Positions 32,601 to 42,924 of a stretch of 64,000 nt of DNA are shown piece after piece; positions within the stretch are counted from its first letter, which is position 1, and every line of letters begins with the position of its first letter. This stretch comes from Apostichopus japonicus (Eukaryota > Echinodermata > Holothuroidea > Aspidochirotida > Stichopodidae). The position numbers and the translations under genes were made by a program. The DNA is taken from positions 15,501,611 to 15,565,610 of the forward strand of contig NC_092576.1 of the NCBI RefSeq assembly GCF_037975245.1, read 5' to 3'. Under the pieces are notes generated by a model. It saw only the letters and a program-made list of their open reading frames with translations, was not told the DNA's origin and did not search any database.

Positions 32601-35600
32601 TACAATTTTAACCAAAGTTTGATGGTGTGGGTTGCAGAAGACACCCTATGTTATTAAAATTAATTAAAAACAAGTTGTAAATCATGTCAATTCAGTAATT
32701 TTTTTTTGGGGGGGGGGGCGGGGGCGGGTTCTTTGATTTCATTAACAATTACACTAGACCCACAAATGACACTGGGTGTAAGTCCAGTTGTACCACAACT
32801 GTATGTGACTCTGTAATTTGATGTTAACATAACTATTTTGTCCTCATTTTTACACAGACCATTTGTGAAGCCAATGACGAATTTGTCACAGAAAATAGTA
32901 AGGTAGGTATACTAGCCTACATCCATGTACATTGAGATACTTAAAATGCTGCTTGAAAATGAGTAAATTTCATTACAAAATAAAAGGAGTGACTGTTCTG
33001 TTATTTGAGTAAGTATGGCACTATATGCAGACCCACAATTGAATGTGTGTGTGCTCAGTTGACCAAGAACTGTTTTTAACCCTAGCTCTGGCACAAGCTC
33101 TTGTAAAATTTTAACCAAAGTTTGATGGGTGGGTTTCAGAAGGCACCCTATGTTATTAAAATTAATTAAAAACAAGTTGTAAATCATGTCAATTTTGTAT
33201 TTGTTATGGTCTTTCTTTGATTTCATTAACACTTACAACTAGACCCACAAATGACACTGTGTGTAAGTCCAGTTGTGCCACAACTGTATGTGACTCTGTA
33301 ATTTGATGTTAACATGACTATTTTGTCCTCATTTTTACACAGACCATTTGTGAAGCCAATGACGAAATTGTCACAGAATGTAGTAAGGTAGGTATACTAG
33401 CCTACATCCATGTATATTGAGATACTTAAAATGCTGTTTGAATATGAGAAAATTTCATAACAAAATAAAAGGAGTGACTGTCCTGTGATTTGAGTAAGTA
33501 TGGCACTATATGCAGACCTACAAGTGAATGTGTGTGTGCTCAGTTGACCAAGAACTGTTTTTAACACTAGCTTTGGCCTTGAAAAGAAGCTTCCAACAAT
33601 TGAAATGTGATAACCTTTTGTGGAAGAATATACCACAAATTAACTATTAAAATTAATTGAAATTAATTCATAAATCCAAAGTAATGCTTTAACCCATTGA
33701 AATTTGAACTGTGTTTGAGAATTATTATCAAGTCATGTTGCAAAGTAAGTAGCTTTGTCTTTTCCGTTTGATGTCCTTTTGAATCCTGTAGCAGTGTGTA
33801 CAAGACCTACTGTACATGATACACTGCATGTGAACAAATTGTCCAAACTTAATGCGATTTGGCTTTTACATGCTGTTGTGAAGTCACTACGTAACACATG
33901 CCCTTTCTACTTGAGTCATATCACTCCTTTGTTAAGTGACTCATGCAACAAACAATTTTAAATCATGTAAACTGCATCAAACTGCATTCTGGAATAGTTG
34001 GTGCATTGCTTCCTTTTACTACCTTTACACTAATAACGCAATGTCGAAGCTACTGAAGTGAAGCAAATAGTCTTTTCTTTAGTAAATAGCGAGTTAAACC
34101 TTCAGGAGTCCATATCTACAGGCATCCTCTGTGTGCTGTCTTTGCCTGCTTTTTAATGCTAGTCTGGAACATAGTGAAAGAACAGGTTATATTGTTATAT
34201 TGCTACTTTAATATTGATTACATGTGATACTGATGCTTTGCAATCATAGCATTAAGATGGAAAAAATTTTGACTCAAATTTTGGTCCTTTTTTTGCAAAC
34301 AATAACAAATATGTTTCTTATATTTACTACATATTTCTTCAGGAGAGCATTTCAACCTCAACTTCAACATCATTTACTGGTATGTTTCATATTCATATCT
34401 CTATGATTAAACATTTTCTTGTAAATCCTTGTCGTGTGTTGATAGCTATAGTCCAAATGCATGCATGTTACTTAACTATCAGGCTTATGTGTTCTTTAGC
34501 TATTAACATTTAAATCTAACTACTGTTCAGGCATTATACTGTAGTTAAGATATATCCCTAACTATGTTAAATCTAAACATTTAATAGCTGCAGTAATATC
34601 ATTTACAACTTCTTACACTTTTAACTTACAGAAGACACAGGCGGTGAACTGTACTTTGATGCTGATCTAGGAAAATATCACAACTCCTTACTTGGTAAGT
34701 GCAGCCCAATGTCTTTGAATAAATTGTCTGTATCATATGTAGGTCCCCTTTTTTTTGGATTTTATATTTGAAGATGTATACTATTCGAAACAAATTGTGA
34801 TTATTTTCTTGCAACTAATTATGATAATATACCAAAATGGCATAGTTAAATAGCTTTAAGGGTTAGATGTGGGCTCTCTTCATTAATCTTGAATCTACTA
34901 TAATCACAAAATAAACAAAAAACTTCTAATCGTTTTAACATTGCAGACTCAAACCGTGATGAAGCAGTTTTTTTAGACGAATTGACAGGAAATATGTACT
35001 CATATGGTAAGATACAAACTAGAAGCAAAGCTATTTTAATAGTTATGACTAAAACATTATATGATTTTTGTGAGGTAAACAATGCATTGTAATTGTCTAA
35101 AGATGGAAATCCAACTTTATTTTGTAATCACCAGTGTGAAAATATCTTTACAACTAGTAAACAAAGCATTTTGTACTTTTTAAACTGTTAATTAACATTA
35201 CAAAAATATTTCCTAGTCAAAACTGTAGGCAGGTATTATTCTCAAGCAGAATATATCGCTTACATGTATGAATTCTTATGTGGAGGTAATATCTATAGAA
35301 ATCACTGTTTCTACATGCATACGGTTCTCTGGAAATTATTTTCTGTTTGTTACTGTTTTGAACTATGGTTACCTGAACTTTTTGGAATCAGGAAATGCTT
35401 CAACAAAAAGGAAAGTTATGACTGCTAAAAGAATGTTTAAGGTCAATGCAGGTTCAAGGTAAACAAATAAACGCATTACCAATATTAAAGCAATACACAC
35501 AATCCGAAACAATTTGCATGCATTTCAGACTGTGATAAATAAAATGTGTTATTTCTATCTTTTAAACAGATATCTTGAACAAACCATGTCAGGAAGTAAG

Positions 35601-38600
35601 TGTTGTTATTTCAAAACATTCAATTTAGGTTTTCAATTTTTTCTAACATAAAGTAAGATAAAGGAATGAGCTGCAAGTAATAAACATGTGTAATCCTACC
35701 TTTGTAATCAATGTTTCAACCATGTTACTTCAGGCCGCTTGTCTCCCAGAGACAAAATGACAAATTGTGGAGAAAAGCCATCTTCTAGTGCAGTAACTCT
35801 TCCTTTTTTTTGGCCAAGAAACCTATATTACCTCATGAAGTTTTTATTCAGAACCTTATAAAGGTATCAGTCTCAAGCTTCTATATCGTATCAACAATTA
35901 TGGCTCTGTTTACTTCTCTCATTAAAATTACAAATGCTCTAAAGAGGTTTAATTATCTGTTCACAGTCTCACCCTGAACTGCAACCAATCTTTGAAAGGA
36001 TGCTAGAACAAATGAAGGCTCAGGTATTGTAACTTTGGTATCTAAATGTGATATATGAATGAATAATGAAATTATAAATGGAAAAATGACTGGGAGATAT
36101 TTTAATAAAATTTGTAAAGTGCAAAGAATTGAGGCCAAGATGGGATTCTAAACCAGTGACTTCAGGATTATGGACCTGTGCTTCACCAACTGAGCTACTC
36201 AGCCATATGAAGGTAGCTGTCCCTAATTTCCTAGGCACTTTTCAAATTACAAGTTCTCCTAGTCAGTTTCCCATTTATAATTTCATCACGTGTTTGTTTT
36301 AATGGGGAACTTCTCTGGAAATAACTTCCCATCTGCTTCAGGCTTGTATCAAGTGAAAATTGGTTAATAATGGAGTTATAAAACATTGGGCAAGGTACTG
36401 TCACTTTGACTGGCACCCTTTGCCTGGAAATGAATGAAGAACCTGGTTAAAATAACTTGGCTTTGCCAGTTTCTTATGTATTTTAATAAATGTACTAAGA
36501 ATCTGTTAAAGTCATCTTTTCATTGAATCTTGTAATATGTACCATTATTAAAGGTGACTTTGCTCAGCTGCGAAAATATAAACCAAAGATCAAGTAAGTA
36601 GAGCAGGGATGAGATGACAAGGGGAAAATAGCTTATAAATATTGCACCATATAACATTTAGGAGCTTTATAAAATCCAAAACTTCCTAAAGATGAGTCTC
36701 TCTTTTTATACCCCTCCCCAGGTTTACCTCCTTCCCACTTTAAGACTTGATTTCCCAACAGTAATGTTTGCCTGGGCAGTCAGCCAGTTTGTTAGCTTAG
36801 CAGTGTTATAGCGCTAACTGACAGCTACGATAAGCAATTATACTGGAACACATATTATCACTCAGGAAGTTTTAAGTCAAAGGGTTTTCATTATTAGGTG
36901 ACTTCAGCCTGAAAGTTTTATGACAAGTTCCAGTTTTCCTGAAGTCAAATAATTAATTGACCAATAGGCAACAATAATATTACAAGACACTGACTATTTC
37001 AGATCTCAGACACCATTGTCCAAAATATAAGGTCTAGAACTCTGGATGTAATGTTGTACCATACAAACCAACTATGTTTGCATAAACTTGAATTCAATCA
37101 CAACATTTGTCTTTAAAACTATGTTTGCTTCTAGGTTCCAAAAAGGCTAAAGCATCTTAGCCATATGCAAACAACGGACTATGATAGTGAGGAATGCACC
37201 AGCACTGATGAGGAGGATTTCAGCGATGATTACCTAGACGCATTTAGTGAGAGTGAATCTTCAACAGATGAAGAATCCGAAGAAGAAAGCAGTGAAAATG
37301 AAAAGCCCTCAACAAGTAAAAATCATTCAGGTGGTGTCAAAGTATCTTCCACTTACTATAGTAAAAGTAGGAAAAGAACATGGAACAGACAACACTGTTG
37401 CCTCTTTTGTGAACAAAATGTAACCAAATTACCAAGACATCTAGAAACTCATCATGCTGATGAAATATTGGTAATGAAAGCTATGCTGTTGCCAAAAAGG
37501 TCAGCAGAAAGAAATGCAATTTTAGAAGAGATCAGAAAAAAGGGAGACAATGCCTATAATTGTCGTGTGCTAAAAGAAGGCAAGGGAAAGCTCTTGGTCT
37601 ACAAAAGACCAAAATTAGGCACAATGCATGTGGAAGATTACATTCCTTGCCCAGATTGCCAAGGCTATTTTGCGAAAAAGTCATTGTGGCGACATCAAAA
37701 GAAATGTACCCTAAAAAAAGCAAAGGAAAATCCAACCACATCTCGAACTGCACAGTGTCAAAAGGCTGGTAGGGCATTGCTTCCAACAAAAAGTCCCTGC
37801 AGTGCTAAACTGCAAGAGATACTTGCTGGTATGAGAACTGATAGTGTTGTTGTTACCATAAGAGCAGATTCCTGGATCTGCAAATTAGGAGAGCATCACT
37901 GTGATGATAGCAGCACAATTAATCACAACATTGTTTCAGAAAGAATGAGGCGCATTGCAAGGCTCCTTCTTGAAACACAGCAAATAAATGCATCTATTAA
38001 GTCTGCTAAAGACTTAGTAGACCCAGCACATTTCGATGACGTGATCCTTGGTGTTAACATTTGCTCTGGATTTGACACTTCAAACCAAAACTTTGAAGCA
38101 CCCACACTTGCTAAAAAGCTGGGACAAAGCCTAACTACTTTGGCTGAAATTGTAATTGCAGAATCCATTAAATCATCAGATACCTTGCAGGAGTGCAAAG
38201 CAGAGCAGTTCTTGAAACTAAAGAATCTGCAATGGAAACAAAGAATTGCCACAAAAGTTTATAAGCAACAATGCAAGCAAAAGTGGCAAAAACCAAAGAA
38301 AGTTCCCTTAACAGCCGACACTGTGAAGCTCAATCAGCTACTGACAAACCAAGTTTGTACTACAAAAGAGAAGTTACAAGGTAATGAAGTATCAACATCC
38401 ACTTGGCGGGAGTTGGCTTCTTTAACCCTTGCTCAGCTAATAATGTTCAATCGCCGTAGACCTGGCGAAACACAATATTTGAGAATGTCAGATTATTTAG
38501 AGCAAACAAAGAAAAAGAGAGAGTTCCAAGATGAAATATTTGAATCTCTTCCAATAGCACAAAAGCTGGCAGCAAAGAGGCTTACTCTAATAATGACACG

Positions 38601-39369
38601 TGGAAAACGTGACAGAGGGGTGCCAATCTTGTTAACCCCTGACATGGCAGATTCGGTTAAAGTACTCAACAAAACTCGTCAAATTGCTGGCATCGATCCA
38701 CAAAACCCATACATATTTGCTTGCCCATCAGGAAACTCTGTTCAGCCGCTTCGAGGTTATGATTGTTTGCACAAATACGCGCATTTGTGTGGGGCCAAAA
38801 ATCCTGACAGACTGACTGCCACCAATCTGCGCAAGCATTTAGCAACTCTTTCACAAATCCTTAATCTATCCAACACTGAATTAGAACAATTGGCCAACCA
38901 TTTAGGGCATGATGTAACCGTCCACAAGCAGTACTACCGGCTGCCCCAAGACGTCATATTTCTTGCAAAAGTGAGCAAGCTTTTACTAACTGCTGAGAAG
39001 GGAAAACTTCATGAATTTAAAGGGAGGTCCCTTGAAGAAGTTGAGATTGAGGAAAGCCAACTTCTGTCAGACATAGAAATGTCAGACGGAAATGAGAGTG
39101 ACAACTCTGAATCAAAAGAGCCAACAAAGGCACTTCCAACTAAGAGGGTGAAAATATCTAAAACAATGTGGACAAAAGAGGAAGAGACAGCTGTTATTAA
39201 TGATCCATGCCTTAGAAAGGCTATCAATGCCATGCACCCACCTGTGTCAAAAGATTGCCTTCAAGCAAAGCTAAAGAATTCCTGTCTTAAGCGCAGGTCC
39301 ATAGTACAAATAAAGTCCAAAGTATGGAACATCATACAAAAGAATAAGAGGGAACAAATGAAGTATTAA
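21478..39369 (+). CDS. SET methyltransferase / microexon array / tyrosine-recombinase-like fusion gene
   Basis: Exons: 21478-21589, 22740-22899, 23462-23654, 24346-24390, 17 array microexons between 25479 and 33387, 34343-34379, 34632-34694, 34947-35006, 35392-35458, 35570-35595, 35734-35792, 35967-36023 and 37135-39369. All boundaries are AG/GT and every phase matches. The total is 3879 nt, exactly 1293 codons including the stop. Domain order: KMT5A-like SET (about residues 27-155), sixteen if the diverged one is excluded plus two, i.e. 18 microexon repeats of 15 residues (156-425), Ser/Thr and acidic linkers, two zinc fingers, a tyrosine-recombinase fold, and a SANT/Myb-like end. A nuclear, DNA-bound lysine methyltransferase is the natural reading. 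Similar SET plus 'RRPGE' proteins exist in fish genomes as far as I recall. An acceptor immediately precedes the ATG, so a 5' untranslated exon lies upstream. Whether all microexons enter one mRNA is unknown. The weakest junction is the gtaact donor at 35793. Confidence 0.85.
24346..33387 (+). repeat. array of 18 homologous 45-nt microexons (1 diverged + 17 near-identical)
   Basis: Every unit has a polypyrimidine tract ending TTTACACAG, a 45-nt phase-0 exon and a GTAGGT donor (GTGGGT in the first). Exon starts: 24346 (diverged, TTSKDNEVHVTEKHK), 25479, 25963, 26449, 26948, 27434, 27929, 28415, 28917, 29403, 29898, 30394, 30880, 31384, 31869, 32355, 32858, 33343. The consensus peptide is TICEANDEIVTENSK, net charge about -3. 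E12A occurs in 26449, 27434, 29403, 30880 and 32355. I9F occurs in 31384 and 32858. N13C occurs in 33343. Two intron types occur. Type A contains TTTGTATTTGTTATGG. Type B contains a T-run/G-run (TTTTTTTGGGGGGG...CGGG). Any exon can be skipped or added without shifting frame, so the array sets linker length. Confidence 0.95.
24640..25280. mobile_element. non-autonomous hAT element in the SET gene intron
   Basis: The termini CAAGGGCGGCGGAAGC and GTTCCGCCGCCCTTG are inverted repeats. Its left 260 bp match the left end of the transposase-bearing element starting at 61044 (same order of motifs such as GCACTTTTAATCTGG, CCTTTATAACTCTTATTG and ATACACATCACTCCAT). The middle (about 25013-25160) resembles the GTAGCCAGG MITE, which is truncated or captured. 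The flanks share only CCATT, not a clean 8-bp duplication. It lies between the diverged microexon and the first array microexon. Confidence 0.85.
33400..34340 (+). other. intron after the last array microexon
   Basis: The repeat unit similarity stops at about 33575, roughly 190 bp past the last microexon, inside the usual intron sequence. The remainder to 34342 is unique AT-rich DNA with no supported exon. Confidence 0.6.
36133..36204 (-). mobile_element. tRNA-Met-derived SINE relic
   Basis: Read on the minus strand: GAGTAGCTCAGTTGGTGAAGC (box A type), an anticodon arm with GGTCCATAATCC, then a box B-like GGTTTAGAATCC. The CAT anticodon context resembles elongator tRNA-Met, but the T-arm is degenerate (TTTAGAA in place of TTCGAA). 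It sits in the last intron of the SET fusion gene. Confidence 0.6.
37135..39369 (+). CDS. terminal exon: acidic region, two zinc fingers, tyrosine-recombinase-like domain, SANT-like end
   Basis: After acceptor tttgcttctag the frame is open for 744 codons. Counting from the internal Met at 37165: acidic Ser/Glu-rich segment (residues 7-55), C2H2-type finger (C79, C82, H92, H96/97), C2HC finger (C162, C165, H177, C181), a helical region (about 205-400), then the recombinase fold. Catalytic-type residues are R432 in R-R-P-G-E, K481 in a T-R-G-K-R-D-R-G-V-P hairpin, R556 in T-N-L-R-K-H, H582 in H-L-G-H, and Y590 or Y591. Only the His of the usual H-x-x-R is replaced, by T553. From 668 a W-T-K-E-E-E start and a late V-W-N-I-I match a SANT/Myb-like DNA-binding domain. 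The fold is that of Crypton-type or phage-integrase recombinases. It is likely domesticated, since it is spliced to a SET domain and has no visible transposon ends. Confidence 0.85.
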   Translation, partial: VPKRLKHLSHMQTTDYDSEECTSTDEEDFSDDYLDAFSESESSTDEESEEESSENEKPSTSKNHSGGVKVSSTYYSKSRKRTWNRQHCCLFCEQNVTKLPRHLETHHADEILVMKAMLLPKRSAERNAILEEIRKKGDNAYNCRVLKEGKGKLLVYKRPKLGTMHVEDYIPCPDCQGYFAKKSLWRHQKKCTLKKAKENPTTSRTAQCQKAGRALLPTKSPCSAKLQEILAGMRTDSVVVTIRADSWICKLGEHHCDDSSTINHNIVSERMRRIARLLLETQQINASIKSAKDLVDPAHFDDVILGVNICSGFDTSNQNFEAPTLAKKLGQSLTTLAEIVIAESIKSSDTLQECKAEQFLKLKNLQWKQRIATKVYKQQCKQKWQKPKKVPLTADTVKLNQLLTNQVCTTKEKLQGNEVSTSTWRELASLTLAQLIMFNRRRPGETQYLRMSDYLEQTKKKREFQDEIFESLPIAQKLAAKRLTLIMTRGKRDRGVPILLTPDMADSVKVLNKTRQIAGIDPQNPYIFACPSGNSVQPLRGYDCLHKYAHLCGAKNPDRLTATNLRKHLATLSQILNLSNTELEQLANHLGHDVTVHKQYYRLPQDVIFLAKVSKLLLTAEKGKLHEFKGRSLEEVEIEESQLLSDIEMSDGNESDNSESKEPTKALPTKRVKISKTMWTKEEETAVINDPCLRKAINAMHPPVSKDCLQAKLKNSCLKRRSIVQIKSKVWNIIQKNKREQMKY

Positions 39370-39589
39370 AGACAGCTTGTTCTACTCTTCCTCAGCAACA
39401 GTAGTGTAAACGTGTGGTTTCTAAAAATTATCCCCAAATTTTAAAGACCCTCACATACTTTATGCAAGATTCCTCACTGTATGCATTGTAGGCCATGGGT
39501 ACACTTAGTAGAAGTGCTTATTGTAGCGAGCTTCAAGAGATTTCCAATGCAGATCTTTCATTAAATTTTCTTTCTTTTTAAAGCTTATT

Positions 39590-41530
39590 ACGATAAAGCT
39601 AAAAAGTTGTCTCCATACACTATCATATTTGTACAGTTGCTTATCACTGACATTTGTAAGTCCTTTGTGAAATTTGAACTTTATTCCTTTACAGGCACAT
39701 ACAAACATGTGATTTGTATGTCAAATTTTCATATGATTACAATTGGATATTTCTGAATGAATATAGTATTAGTATACCACTTTCATCATACAGCAAATTG
39801 TAACCATTAGTGTAATTATAGTATTTTCTTAAAGTGAGGGGGGGGTGGGATTTTGGAATGATTGCAAATATTCATTTTTAGTATCTTTTCAGTAAAAAAG
39901 TGCATTTGATTTGGAATGCCAAATGAGAAAACAAATGAAGGAGCTCGCCCCCTCAACTTGCATGTATCCTTAACATGGTACAGCCAGCTGTACCTCTGGC
40001 ACAAATTACTAAATTGTTCAGATTTTGACAGACTCACCACAGACATGACACATGATCTTAAATATCATGATTCGTTTTCATATCGCTGAGGAAAACCATA
40101 AAAGTAACATCCATACACTATCATATTGGGTTTTTTTTCACCAACGTTTGTAAGTCACAAGAGTCATGTTCTTGGACAGTACTAATTCAACATTAGAATA
40201 ATAACATACCTGTTTACATGTGTTGCTATAATGAATTTTAAAACAAAATTGTTGTTTGTTCATATAACTGCTAAATTTGTTTTTAATTTTTCTGCATAGC
40301 GTCTAATTGACACTTGATTGGTTATTTTAATTAAGCAAACTATTTTATGATTATTATGAATTTTATATCCCCCTTAAAGCGGATTTTACAAAATGCTAAC
40401 TCTAATGTAATACATTGATGATTGCATATGGTAACATTCTTTTGCAGCATAACAGTAACATACTGTACACTACACTATCATATTGGTGCAATTCTATTCA
40501 TTTTTTACTGAAGTTGGTAGTAAATCCTTTGTAAAATTTTAACTCATCATACCTTTACAGGCTCTTTTGAATTGTGATTTCTATATAAACTTTTTCATGA
40601 ATAAATTGAATATTTGAATTCTGAATTTATATTGTATAACAATTCTATTGTACAGCAAATTGATGCCTTAAGTGTAATTAATTCAGTTTAATTGTACATT
40701 GTATTGAAAGTTTGAAAGCATTGTAGATACAGTTTATCAATTTTTATTTCCCTGACTGGAGAAGCTGTACGTATTCTTAGTATGGCACTGTAAGGTTTTA
40801 CCGAATAATTCAAACATGAAAGAGGGAACATTTGCAGACTACTGACATTTCAAAATTTTCAAGAATCTTGTTGTTCTTCGACAATAGTAATTCAACATTA
40901 GAATAATAAAATACCTTCATTTTGTTTGTTTACATGTGTTACAATAATGCATTTTAAATCAAAATTGTTGTTTATTCATATAATTGCTAAAAAGCAATTG
41001 TCACTTTTCTACTTAGCATTTAATTGACACTTGATTGGTTATTTTGATTCAAATATTTCATCATTATTAGGGATTCTGTATCCACCTTAAGCGGATTTTA
41101 AAATATGCTAACTCTAATGTAATACATTGATGATTGCATATGGTAACATTCTTTTGCAGCATAAAAGTAACATACACTACATTATCATATTGGTGCAATT
41201 TTCTTCATTTTTCACTGACGTTCGTAGTAAATCCTTTGTGAAATCTTAACTCATCATTCCTTTACAGGCTCTTTTAAATGTGATTTCTATATAAACTTTG
41301 TCATGAATAAATTGAATATTTGAATTCTGAATTTATATTGTATTACAATTCTATTGTAATTAATTCAATTTAATTGTACATTGTATTGAAAGTTTGAAAG
41401 CATTGTAGATACAGTTTATCAATTTCTATTTCCCTGACTGAAGAAGCTGTACGTATTCTTAGTATGGCACTGTACGGTTTTACCAAATCATTCAAACATG
41501 AGAGAGGGAACATATGCAGACTATTCAGGA
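39590..41530 (+). repeat. diverged tandem repeat of about 0.71 kb in the 3' flank
   Basis: Blocks such as GTAATACATTGATGATTGC, CACTTGATTGGTTATTTT, CCTTTACAGGCTCTTTT and AATAAATTGAATATTTGAAT recur at about 712-bp spacing (for example 40431 and 41143). A third, more diverged partial copy covers about 39600-39850. No coding frame. It probably belongs to the 3' untranslated region of the SET fusion gene or its flank. Confidence 0.75.
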
Positions 41531-41755
41531 ATCTAGTGCTTTAAATTTGATAAATTAATTGGGTCATTTTCATCAGGAGTTGTGAAATTTAATTCCTGTT
41601 CACTTTACAAAAGCTTGTTATTATTATTGAAGTCATTTGTTACATATATATTTTCAACATGTTACTCCCAAGTCAGTGGTAGTTTATTATGCAATTTAGT
41701 TACTTCCTGTGTATACCGTTAAAACGTTATGATATTGTTATTTACAGGAATGTTA

Positions 41756-41761
41756 AATAAA
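41756..41761 (+). terminator. candidate poly(A) signal of the SET fusion gene
   Basis: AATAAA followed 20-60 nt later by T/GT-rich sequence. Other AATAAA motifs occur at about 40603 and 41308 inside the 3' repeats, so 3' end choice is uncertain. Confidence 0.4.
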
Positions 41762-41769
41762 TTTTGGAA

Positions 41770-42545
41770 TCTTGATACTATTTTCTTTTTCATTGTTTTT
41801 GAATGTCATCAGTGTTGTTATTCCTAACTTAATTGAGGAATTCTACCCCAAGTAAACATAGGGTGCAATCAGCTCTACCCCTTCACAAACAAGGCAATTT
41901 AACTGTTTGATTTACGCATTCCCCAAAACTGCTACAAATATATTGTGCAGTTTTGTTCATACACATAAACATCTTTTAGTGGGTGAATTTCTTTCACCGT
42001 AGCCTTTAAAGGCATTGAAGACTCGCCACAAACCGCGTGCGGCCAATCTGAAAAAGTTAACTCTCTGTTGCTTGCAAGTAACGTTTTGTTCGTGTTGCTA
42101 CAAAATGCAGACAGTAATGAAACGTGATACCTTAATTGTTATCTTTAGCTGGACCTGAGATGTCCATCGCTGTATGGTTTGTACACTGTGCTGTGGGTAT
42201 TAACGGCAGCTGTATGTACTGACTGTACACTAGTGTCTAATTACCGACGGCAGCAAGCTGTGTGTATTTTCGGGGATCAATGGTGGTGTTTAACACTTCT
42301 GTTACACCTCATTTGAAACTATATTGGTCAAAGTACCGGCATTTAGACGTCATTTTTGCGAGAGTCTTCACACCCGTTATGTTTTTTTTTTTTATGCAGC
42401 CGCACATTGGTTGAAAAATATTCTTGTAATATTACATGTCCTTGCCTAGCGTGGGATATCATGGTGGCTGTCTCGTATTCCATTTATGGTTGATGCAAAA
42501 GTTTTCATTATAAAGATGAATACATTGTGTGTCAGTTAATACATT
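41770..42545. other. intergenic DNA, no gene recognised
   Basis: Unique sequence with no supported exon. It includes a poly(T) run at about 42381-42392. Confidence 0.4.
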
Positions 42546-42549
42546 TTGA

Positions 42550-42914
42550 CAAGGGCGTAGGAACCGGGGGGCTGGGGGGCGCCAGCCCCCCCAGTGAAAA
42601 ATGTGGAGGGGCGGAAGTATCATTCCGCCCCCCCGCTCCGCAAGTCAGAAAACCCCTTTCTCATTTCCAAATGAGAAAAAAAATCTCATTTGGAGCACCA
42701 AATTGCATCTAAGGCCAGGTGAAAATAAAAAATTAAGTTTACAAAATGGAGTGGGTGTTGAAGTGTGCTATATTGCACCAAATTGCATCTGAGGCCACCT
42801 GGAAATGCAAAAAATTCCAAAGGGGAGGGGGACACCCCCTCCCCTTAGACCCCTCCCCCAGGCCGGCCATCAGTCTTCAGCCCCCCCACTCAAAATTACC
42901 TTCCTACGCCACTG
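42550..42914. mobile_element. hAT MITE, GCGTAGGAA family, 365 bp
   Basis: The left end is CAAGGGCGTAGGAACC and the right end is CCTTCCTACGCCACTG, with a perfect 8-bp target duplication CATTTTGA (42542-42549 and 42915-42922). It is almost collinear with the copy at 12197, which suggests fairly recent spread. Confidence 0.96.
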
Positions 42915-42924
42915 CATTTTGAGG

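Noticed and set aside
24346-33387. CRISPR-like or simple satellite interpretation of the regular 490-bp array
   Set aside because: The conserved 45-nt core is flanked by splice sites and keeps frame with neighbouring exons. Units are far longer than CRISPR repeats and the introns are also repeated.
25533-33636. Series of 68-codon minus-strand frames (MVKIVQELVPEL...) repeated every 486-504 bp
   Set aside because: They lie in the introns of the exon array, are copied only because the unit is copied, and show no splice or protein signature. The plus-strand microexons explain the conservation better.
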